Source: Chionoecetes opilio
Taxonomy: Eukaryota > Arthropoda > Malacostraca > Decapoda > Majidae
Reading direction: 5' to 3'
DNA: 64,000 bases
Assembly (NCBI GenBank): GCA_016584305.1
Contig: JACEEZ010001188.1
Coordinates: 45,001 to 109,000 of the forward strand
Part shown: piece after piece, positions 10,865 to 21,706 of the stretch
Position numbering within the stretch: the stretch's first letter is position 1
Layout: each line of letters opens with the position of its first letter
Made by a program: the position numbers and the translations under genes
The notes under the pieces: model-generated
What the model was told of the DNA's origin: nothing
What the model saw: only the letters and a program-made list of their open reading frames with translations
Database searches by the model: none

Positions 10865-11211
10865 TTCTGAAGCATTCTGTATCGTTCAGTAGGTAGGGTG
10901 CGGGGGTGGGGGGGGTGACTGCTACTGAACACAACCGTTTTGTCACTGGGGATTTTTAAGGTAAGGTCTTCATTGCTTGAGGTGCTCAATGTGTCAGAGG
11001 CGATGTGGAGGCTGGCTGATAAAGTGGATGGCACAGAGGAGGTGGAAGATGCTGCAGAAAACATCGAAAATGTGTACAGGAAGCGCACATGGGACAATTC
11101 GAACTTTAGTTCGGATTATGGAAAGTTGTTGAAAAATTCGAACTGGGCCTAAAACAGGTCGAATTATCCTAAGTTCTAATTATACGGGTTCAAATTAGAG
11201 AGGGTTTACTG
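10865..11211 (+). pseudogene. C-terminal fragment of a Tigger/jerky-like transposase
   Basis: The right end of an element whose terminus reads CAAATTAGAGAGGG then TTTACTG before TA, the same end type as the complete MITE at 57782-58296. From about 10940 a plus frame reads LLEVLNVSEAM, DGTEEVEDAAENIENVY and ends NSNWA. This resembles the acidic C-terminal tail of pogo/Tigger-type transposases. The DNA-binding and DDE regions are missing, so the call rests on the terminal repeat and tail composition. Confidence 0.5.
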
Positions 11212-11213
11212 TA

Positions 11214-11566
11214 TAACAAATTTCGGCTTTAACAAACTTTTTCTGCCAGTGTGATATATGCGGGGATTTACCGAATAAGTTTGGTAAATGCGGCCGGCCG
11301 AACATGTACACGCAGATCGTTCGGTGACTGTGAAAACAAAGCCGAGTGAGTGGTGCGTGGCTGTACGCCGATCAGTCTAGCTTTGTCTGCCTGATTGAAA
11401 CTCCTCTCATGTCCTCACGTGCCTCACCACGATGCCTGACATGGAAATGGTCGGATATAACGAACTTTCACCTCATATATCACATGTTATATGCAAAAAC
11501 TTCTGATCCCTCAGATGTAAAGTCACTCCCTTCCCCTCAGTTGGTTCGTTCAAGTGAGGATTTACT
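11214..11566. mobile_element. Diverged Tigger-like fragment
   Basis: Starts ACAAATTTCGGCTTTAAC and ends TTGGTTCGTTCAAGTGAGGA; the end resembles 51013-51147. No coding sequence is recognised. Confidence 0.45.
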
Positions 11567-12104
11567 ATATTCTATATAAATATCCTTTGTGTTACCATCA
11601 ATGTATAGGAGATGGAAATAGACTAACTGACCTCTTACTGAACTTACTGACCCAGCAATAATGATCTGGATGAAACCTATTAATGCCATGTGCCCCACCC
11701 ATACCAATCAATACCTATCCCTTATCAAACTCGTTATGCAATTTTTTTTTTTTTTTTAAACATTCTTTATTCAATTTGTTTGTATAGCAAACTGTTTGTA
11801 TATTGGGACCCCACTCTATATAGCATTTAAAAGAAAGTGTGACTTCTTATTATCTCACTTGAGAGGAGGGTGGAAAATATAATGGAAGGTTGACCATTCC
11901 AGATCAAGGGGAATGAAGGATTAAAGATAGCTGAGTTTTCTCATTAGTCGAACATGAACAGTGATGAGAAAAAACAGCAATTTTTGTGATTTAGGGCTAT
12001 TTGTTTTCAGATTGAGAACAACTCTATTGAAGAAGTTCTATGTAGATGTTGTATGTAAAGCTTCTACGTATATTTGTTTGCTGATATCAGTTTTCATCCA
12101 CCAG
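11567..12104 (+). other. Non-repeat stretch, probable ELP3 intron
   Basis: No gene or recognised repeat apart from a T run at about 11742-11757. It ends at the splice acceptor CACCAG directly before the ELP3 exon at 12105. Confidence 0.6.
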
Positions 12105-12346
12105 GTTCATCCCTCTCCAAAGAGGAGTTGCGCATGCTCACTGTAGGAGAGATCGTCCAAGAGCTAATAAAAGCACAGCAGGAAAAGCGGGACGTGAATC
12201 TCAATAAACTGAAGACCCGCATATCATCTAAGTATGGGCTGCAGTCCTCCCCAAGACTAGTGGACATCATAGCAGCTGTGCCTCAAGAGCACAAGAAAGT
12301 TCTTCTTCCAAAGCTTCGTGCAAAGCCTGTTCGAACTGCTTCTGGA
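12105..12346 (+). CDS. ELP3: ELP3, Elongator catalytic subunit, exon covering about residues 10-90
   Basis: ELP3 is the radical-SAM/acetyl-CoA enzyme of the Elongator complex, which starts the wobble-uridine (U34) side-chain modification of tRNAs. This 242 nt exon encodes the conserved N-terminal region: LTVGEIVQELI, KYGLQSSPRLVDIIAAVP and LRAKPVRTASG. These match animal ELP3 closely. It is preceded by acceptor CAG at 12102-12104, begins with two bases of a split codon, and ends at a codon boundary before donor GTAAGT. The exon with the start codon is not identified and may lie upstream, in or beyond the window. No frameshift or stop. Confidence 0.97.
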
Positions 12347-12873
<527 letters not shown>

Positions 12874-13257
12874 TAATTGAAAGAGTGAGACACTGAGAGA
12901 TGTGTCCCATTATTCCCAGTTGATAACAATGATGGTTTGTTTAGCGTCCTGGTCTACTTATCCTAAAGCTTACCCTCATAAAACTCAGGAATGCATAATG
13001 AAATATTGTGCAATCTTTGCTGTAAAATCCAGTAATCCATGGTATGTTACGTAGCAATAGATGTGCTTTATGAATGTTCAGTAAAACATTTTAAAGTTGA
13101 CATTTGATGAGTTGGAATGGCTTTGCTCTCAGAACTTGAAGACATTAGTAATGCCCCGCCAACCATGACTAGTGAATCTGTAGTTGTTGATGTGTGGTTT
13201 ACATGGAGAAATAGGATCAGGGGAAACTTGTCTAAAGAAAGCTACAAGTGGTAAGTT

Positions 13258-13600
13258 GGGAGGCGGTGGCTGAGGGGTTAGTGCCTGGATGTGGTGGGCT
13301 CGTCTTCCTCAGTTTGAGTCCTGCAGAGTGTTAATCTTTCCTGGAGGTGGTGAGCTCCATGTTCAGGGTTCATAGGCCACCGGATGCAAGTCTTTCTTGG
13401 AATTGATGAGTTCAGCATCTCAAATTCAAATCTTGCCAGGTGCAAATCTTTCCTTCATCATCGAGTGGCAGAAGTCTACCCACATGCTGGCCATCAACTC
13501 TACCTTTGATGGCAAGTGCATGGGAGGTCACAGAGGGAGAGCATGAGCCTCTACAGTCGTCACTATATAAATCCGGCCTGCACTACCGTGGGTGATGAAC
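13258..13600 (+). repeat. Diverged SINE-A-like copy
   Basis: Has a tRNA-like head (GGTGGCTGAGGGGTTAGTGC, then AGTTTGAGTCCTG) and a body matching SINE-A from about 13455 (CATCGAGTGGCAGAAG, GCATGAGCCTCTAC). The head differs from other copies, so this may be an older subfamily. Confidence 0.6.
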
Positions 13601-14099
13601 TCGGAGGCTTTAAACATCGAAGCCCTCATGGAGACTCACACTCCAGAGGTGGGCACTTCCGCAAGCATTTCTGCAAACCGCAACTACTGCAATTGCGGAA
13701 GTCCTAATTTGTGTGCGGATTTGTGGAAGACTAAAAAGTTGCAGATTTGCGTTTGCAGATGTACTTCCACAAAAGCAAATACAGAAGAAGCTCGATATAA
13801 CAGAACTCAATTTACCGGAAAAATAAAAGTAATGTTATTCCATTTTCCAATGCTTGATATAGCAGAAAATTTCGCTAAATGTAGCAAATTTGGTGCGGTT
13901 TCTCTAACGGCCGCTGACCCATGCATTTGGGTAGAATTGGTGGGCCATACAGACCACTGCAGAAACAGGATTTACCAAAAATGCTCTTGATTTTACGGAA
14001 AACTTAGTTGTATTGAGCTATACCAGGAGCTGATAACGGAAGTTCGATTTAGCGAAAATTTGATTTACCAGAATCGGCCTTGGCTGAAATATTCCATTA
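13601..14099. other. Old repeat remnants, no gene
   Basis: CAGAGGTGGGCACTTCC at 13644 looks like a hAT-type end but I cannot find its partner. From 13790 there are Tigger-like stretches (CTCGATATAACAGAAC, GATTTACCAGAATCGG). Confidence 0.35.
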
Positions 14100-14749
14100 C
14101 AGTACCCTCCCGAGTTTGCGTTTGCTTTCTTCCTAAGGCATAGCGCTAAGCTTGAGGATCGTGAAACTCTGGTATTAAAAACACAGTGAAAATGCTTATA
14201 TATTCCGGTGCGAGGTGTAACGTATTTTACGGCTTATAAGAATCACTTTCTTCCCCCAAAAATACCCTGAAAATGCCCTGAGCCCCTGTCCACCCAGCAG
14301 TGAATGGTACCGGGTGTTAGCCGGGGGTTTGCGACCCGCCTCCCGGGGTGATGGCTTCGGCCAAAACTAGAGGACAGGAGAGGAGGAAGAAGAGGAGAGG
14401 AGAGGACTTATGAGCTTGAGCTTGAGTTGGGAGTCACCCAGCTGATGCTGTCGGTGAAGCCTTTGGTCCGGCGTTCTCCCACACACGTAGTATTCTGTTG
14501 GGAGAGAAGCTAAAAGGGGAAGCAAAACTAGGTGCTTCATTTTCCCCTCATTCCTCTCTCTGCATCACATTCATATGGGTTCCCCCTCACTGAGGGGCCC
14601 CCTGCCTCTAATTCTCTCTCATGCGTGCTCTCCAAGAATTCTCCAAGAATTATTGTACACTTTCAGCCACACAACTGTCACTCCTCCACCCAGCACACAA
14701 CCCCAGCAGGTAGGTACTCCATCTGCCTATCCACACTCCTGTTTCTCAT

Positions 14750-14947
14750 CTATCGCCATTCTTCCACTCCGAACTCTCCTACCACTACCTCCAACATCTT
14801 TGTTCTAGCATACTCATACTGTTCACATTCCAGCATCAAGTACTCCACAGTTTCATCCACTCCTGTCTCACACATCACACACGTCTTGCTACCACCATTC
14901 TTCCATCTGTACGTACGGTACATACGACTATTTACATAGCGATACTT
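14750..14947 (-). pseudogene. C-terminal zinc-motif fragment of another non-LTR retrotransposon
   Basis: The minus strand reads YRYVNSRMYRTYRWKNGGS, then KTCVMCETGVDETVEYLMLE, then CEQYEYAR. This is the C-x2-C ... ET(V/I)E(H) ... C pattern found after the reverse transcriptase/RNase H region of many Jockey-like and related LINEs. The expected His is Tyr (VEYLML). Only this tail remains, beside a short GATTTT/GATCTT repeat (about 14945-14975). Orientation is opposite to LINE-A. Confidence 0.6.
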
Positions 14948-14984
14948 GATCTTGATTTTGATCTTGATTTTACCGTAAGGTATA

Positions 14985-15235
14985 AAATCTTTCTCTGCAC
15001 CGTTGAGTGGCCTAAGAACACCCACATGCTGCCCAGTAACTCTACCTACGATGCGAATGCTTCGGAGGATACAGGGGGGCGACATGAACCTCTAATCATA
15101 AGCCTCACTATAAAAATCCTGCCTGCGCCACCACGGGCGAGGGCCAACCATCACAGCCCTCGAGTGAACCTCCAGTGCCTACCATCCCACCCCTGGAGGT
15201 CACTGCCTAACGGCGCTGTAGGCACACAGACACAC
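14985..15235 (+). repeat. SINE-A 3' part
   Basis: The body and the AACGGCGCTGTAGGCACAC tail are present and the tRNA-like head is missing. It runs into a short CA repeat. Confidence 0.8.
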
Positions 15236-15245
15236 ACACACGGTG

Positions 15246-16935
15246 ATTAAATTGAGGATGTGCCAGTTGGGGAGGGTCAATATAATGTATGGAGGAGAAA
15301 CAAAAATCAGAAAAAGGGAAGTGGTGTAATGAAGTTAACAAGGAAGGATGTGGTAGTAGGGAATGTGGAAAAAGGAGAAGGTATGGCAGAGGTGTTGAAG
15401 GTAGAGTTGGGGATGAAAAAAGGAAGAATAAGAGACTTAGTACTTGTATACGTTCCACCTAAGACAAATTCCTGGGGGAGAGAGGAGTATGGAGACATGA
15501 TAAGAGACACAAGCAAATGTTTAAAGAATACGATGAAAAATTGTGGGAACATAATTTTGATGGGAGATTTTAACTGCAAAGAAGTTTGCTGGGAAGAATG
15601 GTATACTGAAGGAGGAGAAGACTCATGGGGTGGTACATAGTTGGATTTGGTAATGAACAACATTATGACTCAGTGGATTAAAGAGAATACAAGATTCAGA
15701 GGTAGCGAAGAACCATCAAGACTAGATCTACTATTGACGAAAGAACTGGAAGTAATTAGTAAAGTAAATTATCAGTGCCCACTTGGAAAGAGTGACCAAG
15801 TACTTATTGAATTTGAAGTAAATGGAATTTGAAGTAAATGATAGCAAAAAAGAGGGGAGAAGAGAAGAACACAAGATAGGAAGATACAATTATGGAAAAG
15901 CAGACTTTGACGGATTAAGAACATTTTTCGGAGAGACAGACTGGAGTAGTTTCCATGCAACAAGGAGTACCCAGAAAAAATGGGATGAGTTCATCCGAAT
16001 TTACACAGAAGGAATAAATAGTTATGTTCCAAGGATAGTTATCAGAGAAAAGAAAAAGAATGAATGGTTTAACAGAAAATGCGAATTAGCTAGACTAGAA
16101 AGAGAAAAAACATGGAATAGTTGGAGGAAAAAAGGAGGTATCAACCTTTGGGAGAAGTACAAAACAACTAGAAATGAATATGTAAGAATCCGAAGAGAAG
16201 AAGAAAGTAACTATGAGAGAAATTTAATAGAAAAATGTAAGAACGAACCGAAACCAAAATGGATTATCAAAACAAAGGTCGAAAAAGATCTTGGAGTGTG
16301 GATTACGGATAATTTGTCACTAGAGAAGCATATAAACAAGATCACAGGAGATACATATCAGTTGCTGAGGAATATAAGAATGGCATTCAAATATCTGGAT
16401 GAAGAGATGATTAAGAAATTGATAACATCTTTGATTCGACCAAGGTTGGAATATGCGGTAGTGATTTGGTCACCACATAAAAAGAAGGATATAAGGAAGA
16501 TTGAGAGAATACAAAGAGCAGCCACAAAAATGGCTCCAAGCCTGAGAGATTTAACATGAGGAAAGACTTTCAAGACTAAAACTCCCAACTCTTGAGAAAA
16601 GAAGAGAAAGGGGAGATTTTATAGCAGTGTATAGAGCATCAATGGGTCTGGAAAAAATTGATAGAGAAGATCTGTTTGTGTGGGACGATAGAAGTGCAAG
16701 AGGTCATGAGAAGAAATTGAAAAGGACAACATGCAAGAGGGACAAAAAAAAATACAGCTTCCCGTATAGAAGCATAGAAGCCTGGAACAACCTTGATGCA
16801 AAAGTGATTAATGCAAGAAGTATTCAGGACTTCAAAGGCAAGCTGGACAATAGTAGATTTGGAGACGGGACAGTACGAGCATAGCTCTTTTCCTGCATGT
16901 TACAACTAGGTAAATACAACTAGGTAAATACACAC
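15246..16935 (+). mobile_element. LINE-A (CR1-like), internally deleted copy
   Basis: Carries an endonuclease domain and the C-terminal end, with the reverse transcriptase core missing. The 3' end holds tandem ACTAGGTAAATAC units and a CA-rich tail, as in the copies at 36087, 39609 and 40242. Tandem short repeats at the 3' end are typical of CR1-type LINEs. Confidence 0.8.
15260..16884 (+). pseudogene. LINE-A ORF2 remnant: endonuclease joined to C-terminal region
   Basis: The first part is an AP-type endonuclease: YVPPKTNSWGRE, then IILMGDFNCKEVCWEEW and, after an in-frame TAG at 15638, SRLDLLLTKEL and GKSDQVLIEFEV (the SDH-like end motif). A perfect 16 bp tandem duplication at 15809-15840 shifts the frame. 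The next open part (to about 16255) is the linker before the reverse transcriptase. It then joins directly to EKDLGVWITDNLSLEKHI and a C-terminal domain with YQLLRNIRMAF, RPRLEYAVVIWSPHKKKDI and YEER/LSRLKLPTLEKRRERGD motifs, so roughly 400 residues of polymerase are lost. A TGA at 16557 and the stop at 16882 follow. Confidence 0.85.
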
Positions 16936-17065
16936 ACACAAAAAAAAAAAACCTTGTACGAAGCAGCGCGAAACTCGGCGAGATAATGCGCGAAAGTCGA
17001 GATGGTAAGAATTTAGGACTCGGCGCGAAACTCGCATTGCGTGTAACTCGGGAGGGTACTGTATA

Positions 17066-17990
17066 CAGGGAGGTCTCGTTATACGAGCATTCGGTATACG
17101 AGAATCCGATGATACGAGATGTGTAAATTAAGGTCTATTATCAATTTACGAAATTGAAAATCCAATGATACGACATTCAAACTGGGGTGAGTAAAATTAT
17201 CAAGTTCAAAAATGCGCTCCCTACCACTCCAGGGCTGGACAAAGGGGATTTGGTTGACCCCAGTGAGGTCACCCCTAGCAAGCCGTGACCTGAAGGGTAA
17301 TTAAGCATATGGCGCGGCCTGACATTTAGGGGTAATTAGCAGGTGTGCGGCCCCAACCTTGGGACCGCAGTCAGGTCACCCCTAGCAAGCGTGACCTGAA
17401 GGGTAATTAAGCATATGGCGCTGCCTGACATTTAGGGGTAATTAGCAGGTGTGGGGCCCATACCTTGGACAGCAGTCAGGTCACCCCTAGCAAGCCGGGA
17501 CCTGAAGGGTAATTAAGCATATGGCGGGGCCTGACCTTTAGGGGTAATTAGCAGGTGTGGGGCCCATACCTTGGGACCGCTACACTACCTTCTCTTGTAT
17601 CACGCGGGCCCGTCAGGGTGGCAAGGTTGGTAGAGACGTGAGCTTGCAATGTGCAGAGTCCCTGCGCATTCGGTCAGCGGTTCGAGTCCGCCTAGTTCGT
17701 GCTGACGTGGCGGCGCTTTGTATAGTCAATAACCTTGTAGTTGGTACTTGCAAAGTGTCTAGATAGGATGAAAATCTTATCTTATCTTGTATCACGCGGC
17801 GTCCCCTACATTACAACGTCTTTTTTGCTTGTTATGCATGTTTTATGTTTAATTAATGTGCAGTTATGTTATTTTGTGTGCTATTTTCTCTTTCAGAATG
17901 CTTTTTCTACAGAATAGGTAGTACAGTGTGGGTAATATAGACGCTGTATGTTTGTTGTGTTTGCTATAGTTTATTTTAGCTTGAAAAACG

Positions 17991-18031
<41 letters not shown>

Positions 18032-18160
18032 TATATAAATTGATGGGGTCCTGGAACCAAGCCTATATTTTAGCATTAGTTATGTGTTTCGTTATACGAG
18101 ATTTCGCTTTACGAGTATGTCAGGTGGAACCTAACTGCTTGTATCTTCGGGACCTCCCTG
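17066..18160 (+). mobile_element. GGGAGG-family element, copy 4
   Basis: Starts CAGGGAGGTCTCGTTATACG after TA and ends CGGGACCTCCCTG before TA. It carries the 105 bp array (units near 17275, 17373, 17478) and a recent SINE-C at 17608-17784. It lies 4 bp right of the CCCGAG element. Confidence 0.85.
17593..17799 (+). repeat. SINE-C (177 bp) with perfect 15 bp target duplication
   Basis: TCTTGTATCACGCGG occurs at 17593-17607 and again at 17785-17799. Between them lies a tRNA-like head (GGTGGCAAGGTTGGTAGAGA, then GGTTCGAGTCC, a perfect B box) and a tail of ATCTT units. The exact duplication marks a fairly recent retroposition into the GGGAGG element. Confidence 0.88.
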
Positions 18161-20364
18161 TATATATATGTGTGTGTGTGTGTTTGACTTCACAAAGGAC
18201 TGGCCAAGGGCAAAAAAAAAGAAATAAGAAAAAGCCCGCTTAATTGCCGGTCCCTATAAAGAAGACAGTAAGATAATATATAAAGGGGGGTTGGGGTAAT
18301 TTAGTTCAGGAGGTGTCTTTTTATTCCTCTTGAAAAAATTTATGTCGTAGAAAGGTGGAAAAATAGAAACAAAGTATGTTCCAGAGTTTACTATTGAAAA
18401 GGATGAAAGAGTGAAGATACTGGTTAACTCTTGCTAGGGATATGGATATAATAGGGATGAGAATGTGTAGAAAGTCTTGTACAGCGAGGCTATGGGAGGG
18501 GGAGAGGCATGCAGTTAGCAAGTTCAGAAGAGCAATGAGCATGAAAATAACGGTAGAAGAGAGCAAGAGAAGCAACATTGCGATGGTGATTTGAGGGAGG
18601 CAGTTGAGTGTTGTTGAAGAGGGGATAGTTGTCTGGAAGGTTATGACGAGTTGATAGGTGAAGAAATTGGGTTTTTGAAGCATTGAACAAAACAAGGTTA
18701 GGTTTGCCCCAATCAGAAATTATAGAAAGATCAGAAGTTAAGCACTCGTGGCATCTCTATGTGACTCACTTAGTTCCTGTTGAGTTGGACGTCTAATGAA
18801 CGACGATGCAAAATGCAGGGTAGAATCATCAGCGTTGGAGTGGATGGGCATTGAGTTAGACTTAGAAGATCATTAATGAATAATAGGAAGAGAGTGGGTG
18901 ATAGGACAGAACCCTGAGGAACACCACTATTGATAGACTTGGGAGAAGAACAATGACCGTCTACAGTAGCTGCAATAGAACGGTTTGAAAGGAAACTTAA
19001 GATGAAAGTGCAGAGAGAAGGATAGAAACCGAATGAGGATAATTTGGAAATTAAAGATTTGTGCCAGACTCTATCAAAAGCTTTTGATATGTCAAGGGCA
19101 ACAGCAAAAGATTTACCGAAACCCCTAAAGGAGAATGACCAAGATTCAGTTAGGAAAGCCAGAAGATCGCCAGTAGATCGATCGCCCTTTATAGAAACCG
19201 TACTGACGATCAGATAGAAGATTGTGAGCAAATAGATGCCTAAAAATCTTGTTATTAAGTATAGATTCAAAAGCTTTAGATAGGCAGGAAGTCAAAGCTA
19301 TAGGATGGTAGTTTGAAGGATTAGAACTGTCACCCTTCTTAGAGATAGGTTGAATGTGAGCAAACTTCCAGCAAGAAGGAAAGGTGGAAGTAGATAGACA
19401 AAGACGGAAAAGTTTGACCAGGAAAGGTGCAAGCACAGAAGCACAGTTTTTGAGAACAATAGGAGAGACTCCGTCAGGACCGTAAGCCTTCCGAGTATTT
19501 AGCCCAGAAAGGGCAAAGAAAACATACCGTATTTGCTGGCGCATTAGATGCACCCCTATTTTACAAGGAGGTTTTGAGAGAAAAAAATATATAGGTGTTT
19601 TTGAGGGGGAAAAATAATTTCGTAAATTTATCAAGTTATTTTTAAAAAAAAGGGATTTGTAGAGGAAAGCAAATTATTATGAGCATTTTCCTAAATACAA
19701 TATTCACAGTGCAGTGAATGTGAATGAAAAATTATACAGTACTAGTTAAAATGTAAAGGGAATGACAGGGTAACCAAAAGCGGTCATAATATATTGCAGG
19801 ATGCCCCTTCGAACTGATTTTCTAATATTTTGCTACCTATGACATATAGCTTAGATTTAATGTTGTAGGTATGCCTTTCTTGCTTTTCAACTAAGTTGCA
19901 ATTTAACTAGTTAAGTTAGGTTAAATCAGATTAGGTTAGGTTAGAGGTGGGGTTTGGTTTAGTAACAGATGATATAGAGAAAAAAAGAAAATTACCAATA
20001 ATATGGCAGTGTGAAGCATAGCAATGTTTGCGGGGCAGACCTGGAGGGGCAGGTTGCCCCCCCCTACACACACACATGTAAACAAACATTGATTTCCGAC
20101 AAAAACGAGAGCCAGATTAATTCAAAACACATCAAAACTATTCAGGAGGACTAAGTTTCGGCCTCGAAATCGGTGGTTGCCCAATAACAAAATTTTACGA
20201 AGATATTTAGGTAACACTGTAAGGTAACCATCTCTACCTTGTTGTTATTGTTGTAATTGTTGAAGGGCACCGTTGTCGGGATCGACGATATTTGCCCTGT
20301 TTACACCTATGAATCTATCACAGTCACGAGGGTTGATTAGTCTTCTTCATGAAGGTACAGGTGA

Positions 20365-20797
20365 AGGCTGGTTCACACTCTGCAATCACGGCAGCGTTCT
20401 GTCAGCCGTGCCTTGTATTCACACTATTCGTCACGGTTCTGTCATTTTCGGCAGTTCCTGCTAACCCTCTAAGCAGACATGGTTCCTCAGAGGCTATGGT
20501 TGAAGAAATTTGCATTAATAGCACTTCTGTTGGATGAAGAAGAGGAGTTGAACTCTAAAAGACACTGTTTTAGGTACATAAAGCCTTGAGAAAATGACAA
20601 TTATCAGCACGGCACAGTTTCATTACGTTAAAATATTCTTCCCGAGAAACCGTTACGTGACAGGACGGTGATGTATTGGAGCCGTGACGGCGACGCACCG
20701 TTTAGTGTAACACGTCTATTTGTTTGAATGTAAGAAATTTTAACGGATGTGATGAGACGATGCCGCGTCACCATGATGGGATGGTGTGATTCGGCCT
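20365..20797 (+). mobile_element. PIF/Harbinger-like MITE
   Basis: 433 bp. Ends AGGCTGGTTCACAC and, reversed, AGGCCGAATCACAC, flanked by TGA duplications. A 3 bp target duplication is usual for PIF/Harbinger, although TWA is the common target. Near 20478 a plus frame reads QRLWLKKFALIALLLDEEEE, which resembles the start of Harbinger nuclease proteins. The same insertion exists in the family copies at 25036-25479 and, reversed, at about 43750-44290 and 48100-48530, so it predates the spread of the family. Confidence 0.65.
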
Positions 20798-21299
20798 TGA
20801 GGCGGACGGTTTGGCGCCGTGATGGGTCTTGGTCTTGGTGTACCGTGTGGAAGACTTTTGTCCCGTCTACAGGTACCGTTGCAGCCTTTTTACTAGCACT
20901 CTTGCATACAGTTTCCTTATCCGTAGAGGTACAGGGGTGAGGATTGAGGGGTCGAGGTGGTACAAAGGCCTATGCTGTCTCCTATCCCACCTTGCTTACC
21001 ACTGTAGAGGTGCTAACACACACACGCACATACACACCTGCATTGGCTTAGGCCACCCCCCTGTCTGGGATCAGGATTAGTGGGTGACCTGACGCTGACC
21101 TGACTTGTCCTCGCCGACACAACTGCAACACCAGCCAGGTAATTCAGTCAGCCACAGGACACACAGAGACACACACGCCGCACACCTCTTGTCCCCACGT
21201 TGTACAATGCCTTGCTGTCAAATAAACTACAAAGCCACGAAGCCCTTTCTCCATCCTTGTGTGTATAGACAGACTCCCCAAGATACTACACCTCCTTCT

Positions 21300-21706
21300 T
21301 ACCGCTCAAACTCCTTCAAATAAAACTTTAACACGCTCTTTGTTTCACTATTCCATTTATCAACAATACTCATTCCAGCGAAAATTCCATCACCATTTTC
21401 TGCCTCCCTTCTATCATCTCCTTCCAACTGTTGTGTCAACTTGTGTGGCCCGAGTCGAATGCGGGTTAAGGCGACATCTAATATGCGGGATGTTTGTCTT
21501 TTCCATGGATGCGGGGAGGAGTCTGAGCGGTAATGACCCAAGGTGGGTGCGTGGAGGGCGTCGTCGAGTGAAGTATCCCAGGTGAAGCGGCAGACCTGAG
21601 ATATCAGACGTTTTACAATGGAGAGCAGCAGCGGGGGGTGGATGATGTTTACATCTGACACGGCCATCTTGGCAGCAACAATTGCTATCTTGTTGCCCCA
21701 GCTCAT
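21300..21706 (-). pseudogene. LINE RNase H fragment carried by the GCCGGCG element
   Basis: The minus strand reads MAVSDVNIIHPPLLLSIVKR, ISQVCRFTWDTSLDDALHAP and LDVALTRIRLG. These align with the RNase H tail of the LINE fragment at 27110-27734 (MALTDVNTTPFPLPLSAAKR, RVCRSTWNNTLGDALR, LDVTLTRLRLG). It is part of the repeating unit, as it is also present (plus strand) at 42890-43150. Confidence 0.7.

Larger units (their letters stand above)
14100..17061 (+). mobile_element. CCCGAG-family element containing LINE-A
   Basis: Starts CAGTACCCTCCCGAG after TA (14098) and ends CTCGGGAGGGTACTG before TA (17062). It contains a SINE-B fragment (about 14284-14345), a LINE C-terminal fragment on minus (14750-14947), a SINE-A 3' part (14985-15235) and LINE-A (15246-16935). 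The family itself shows no transposase. Confidence 0.8.
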
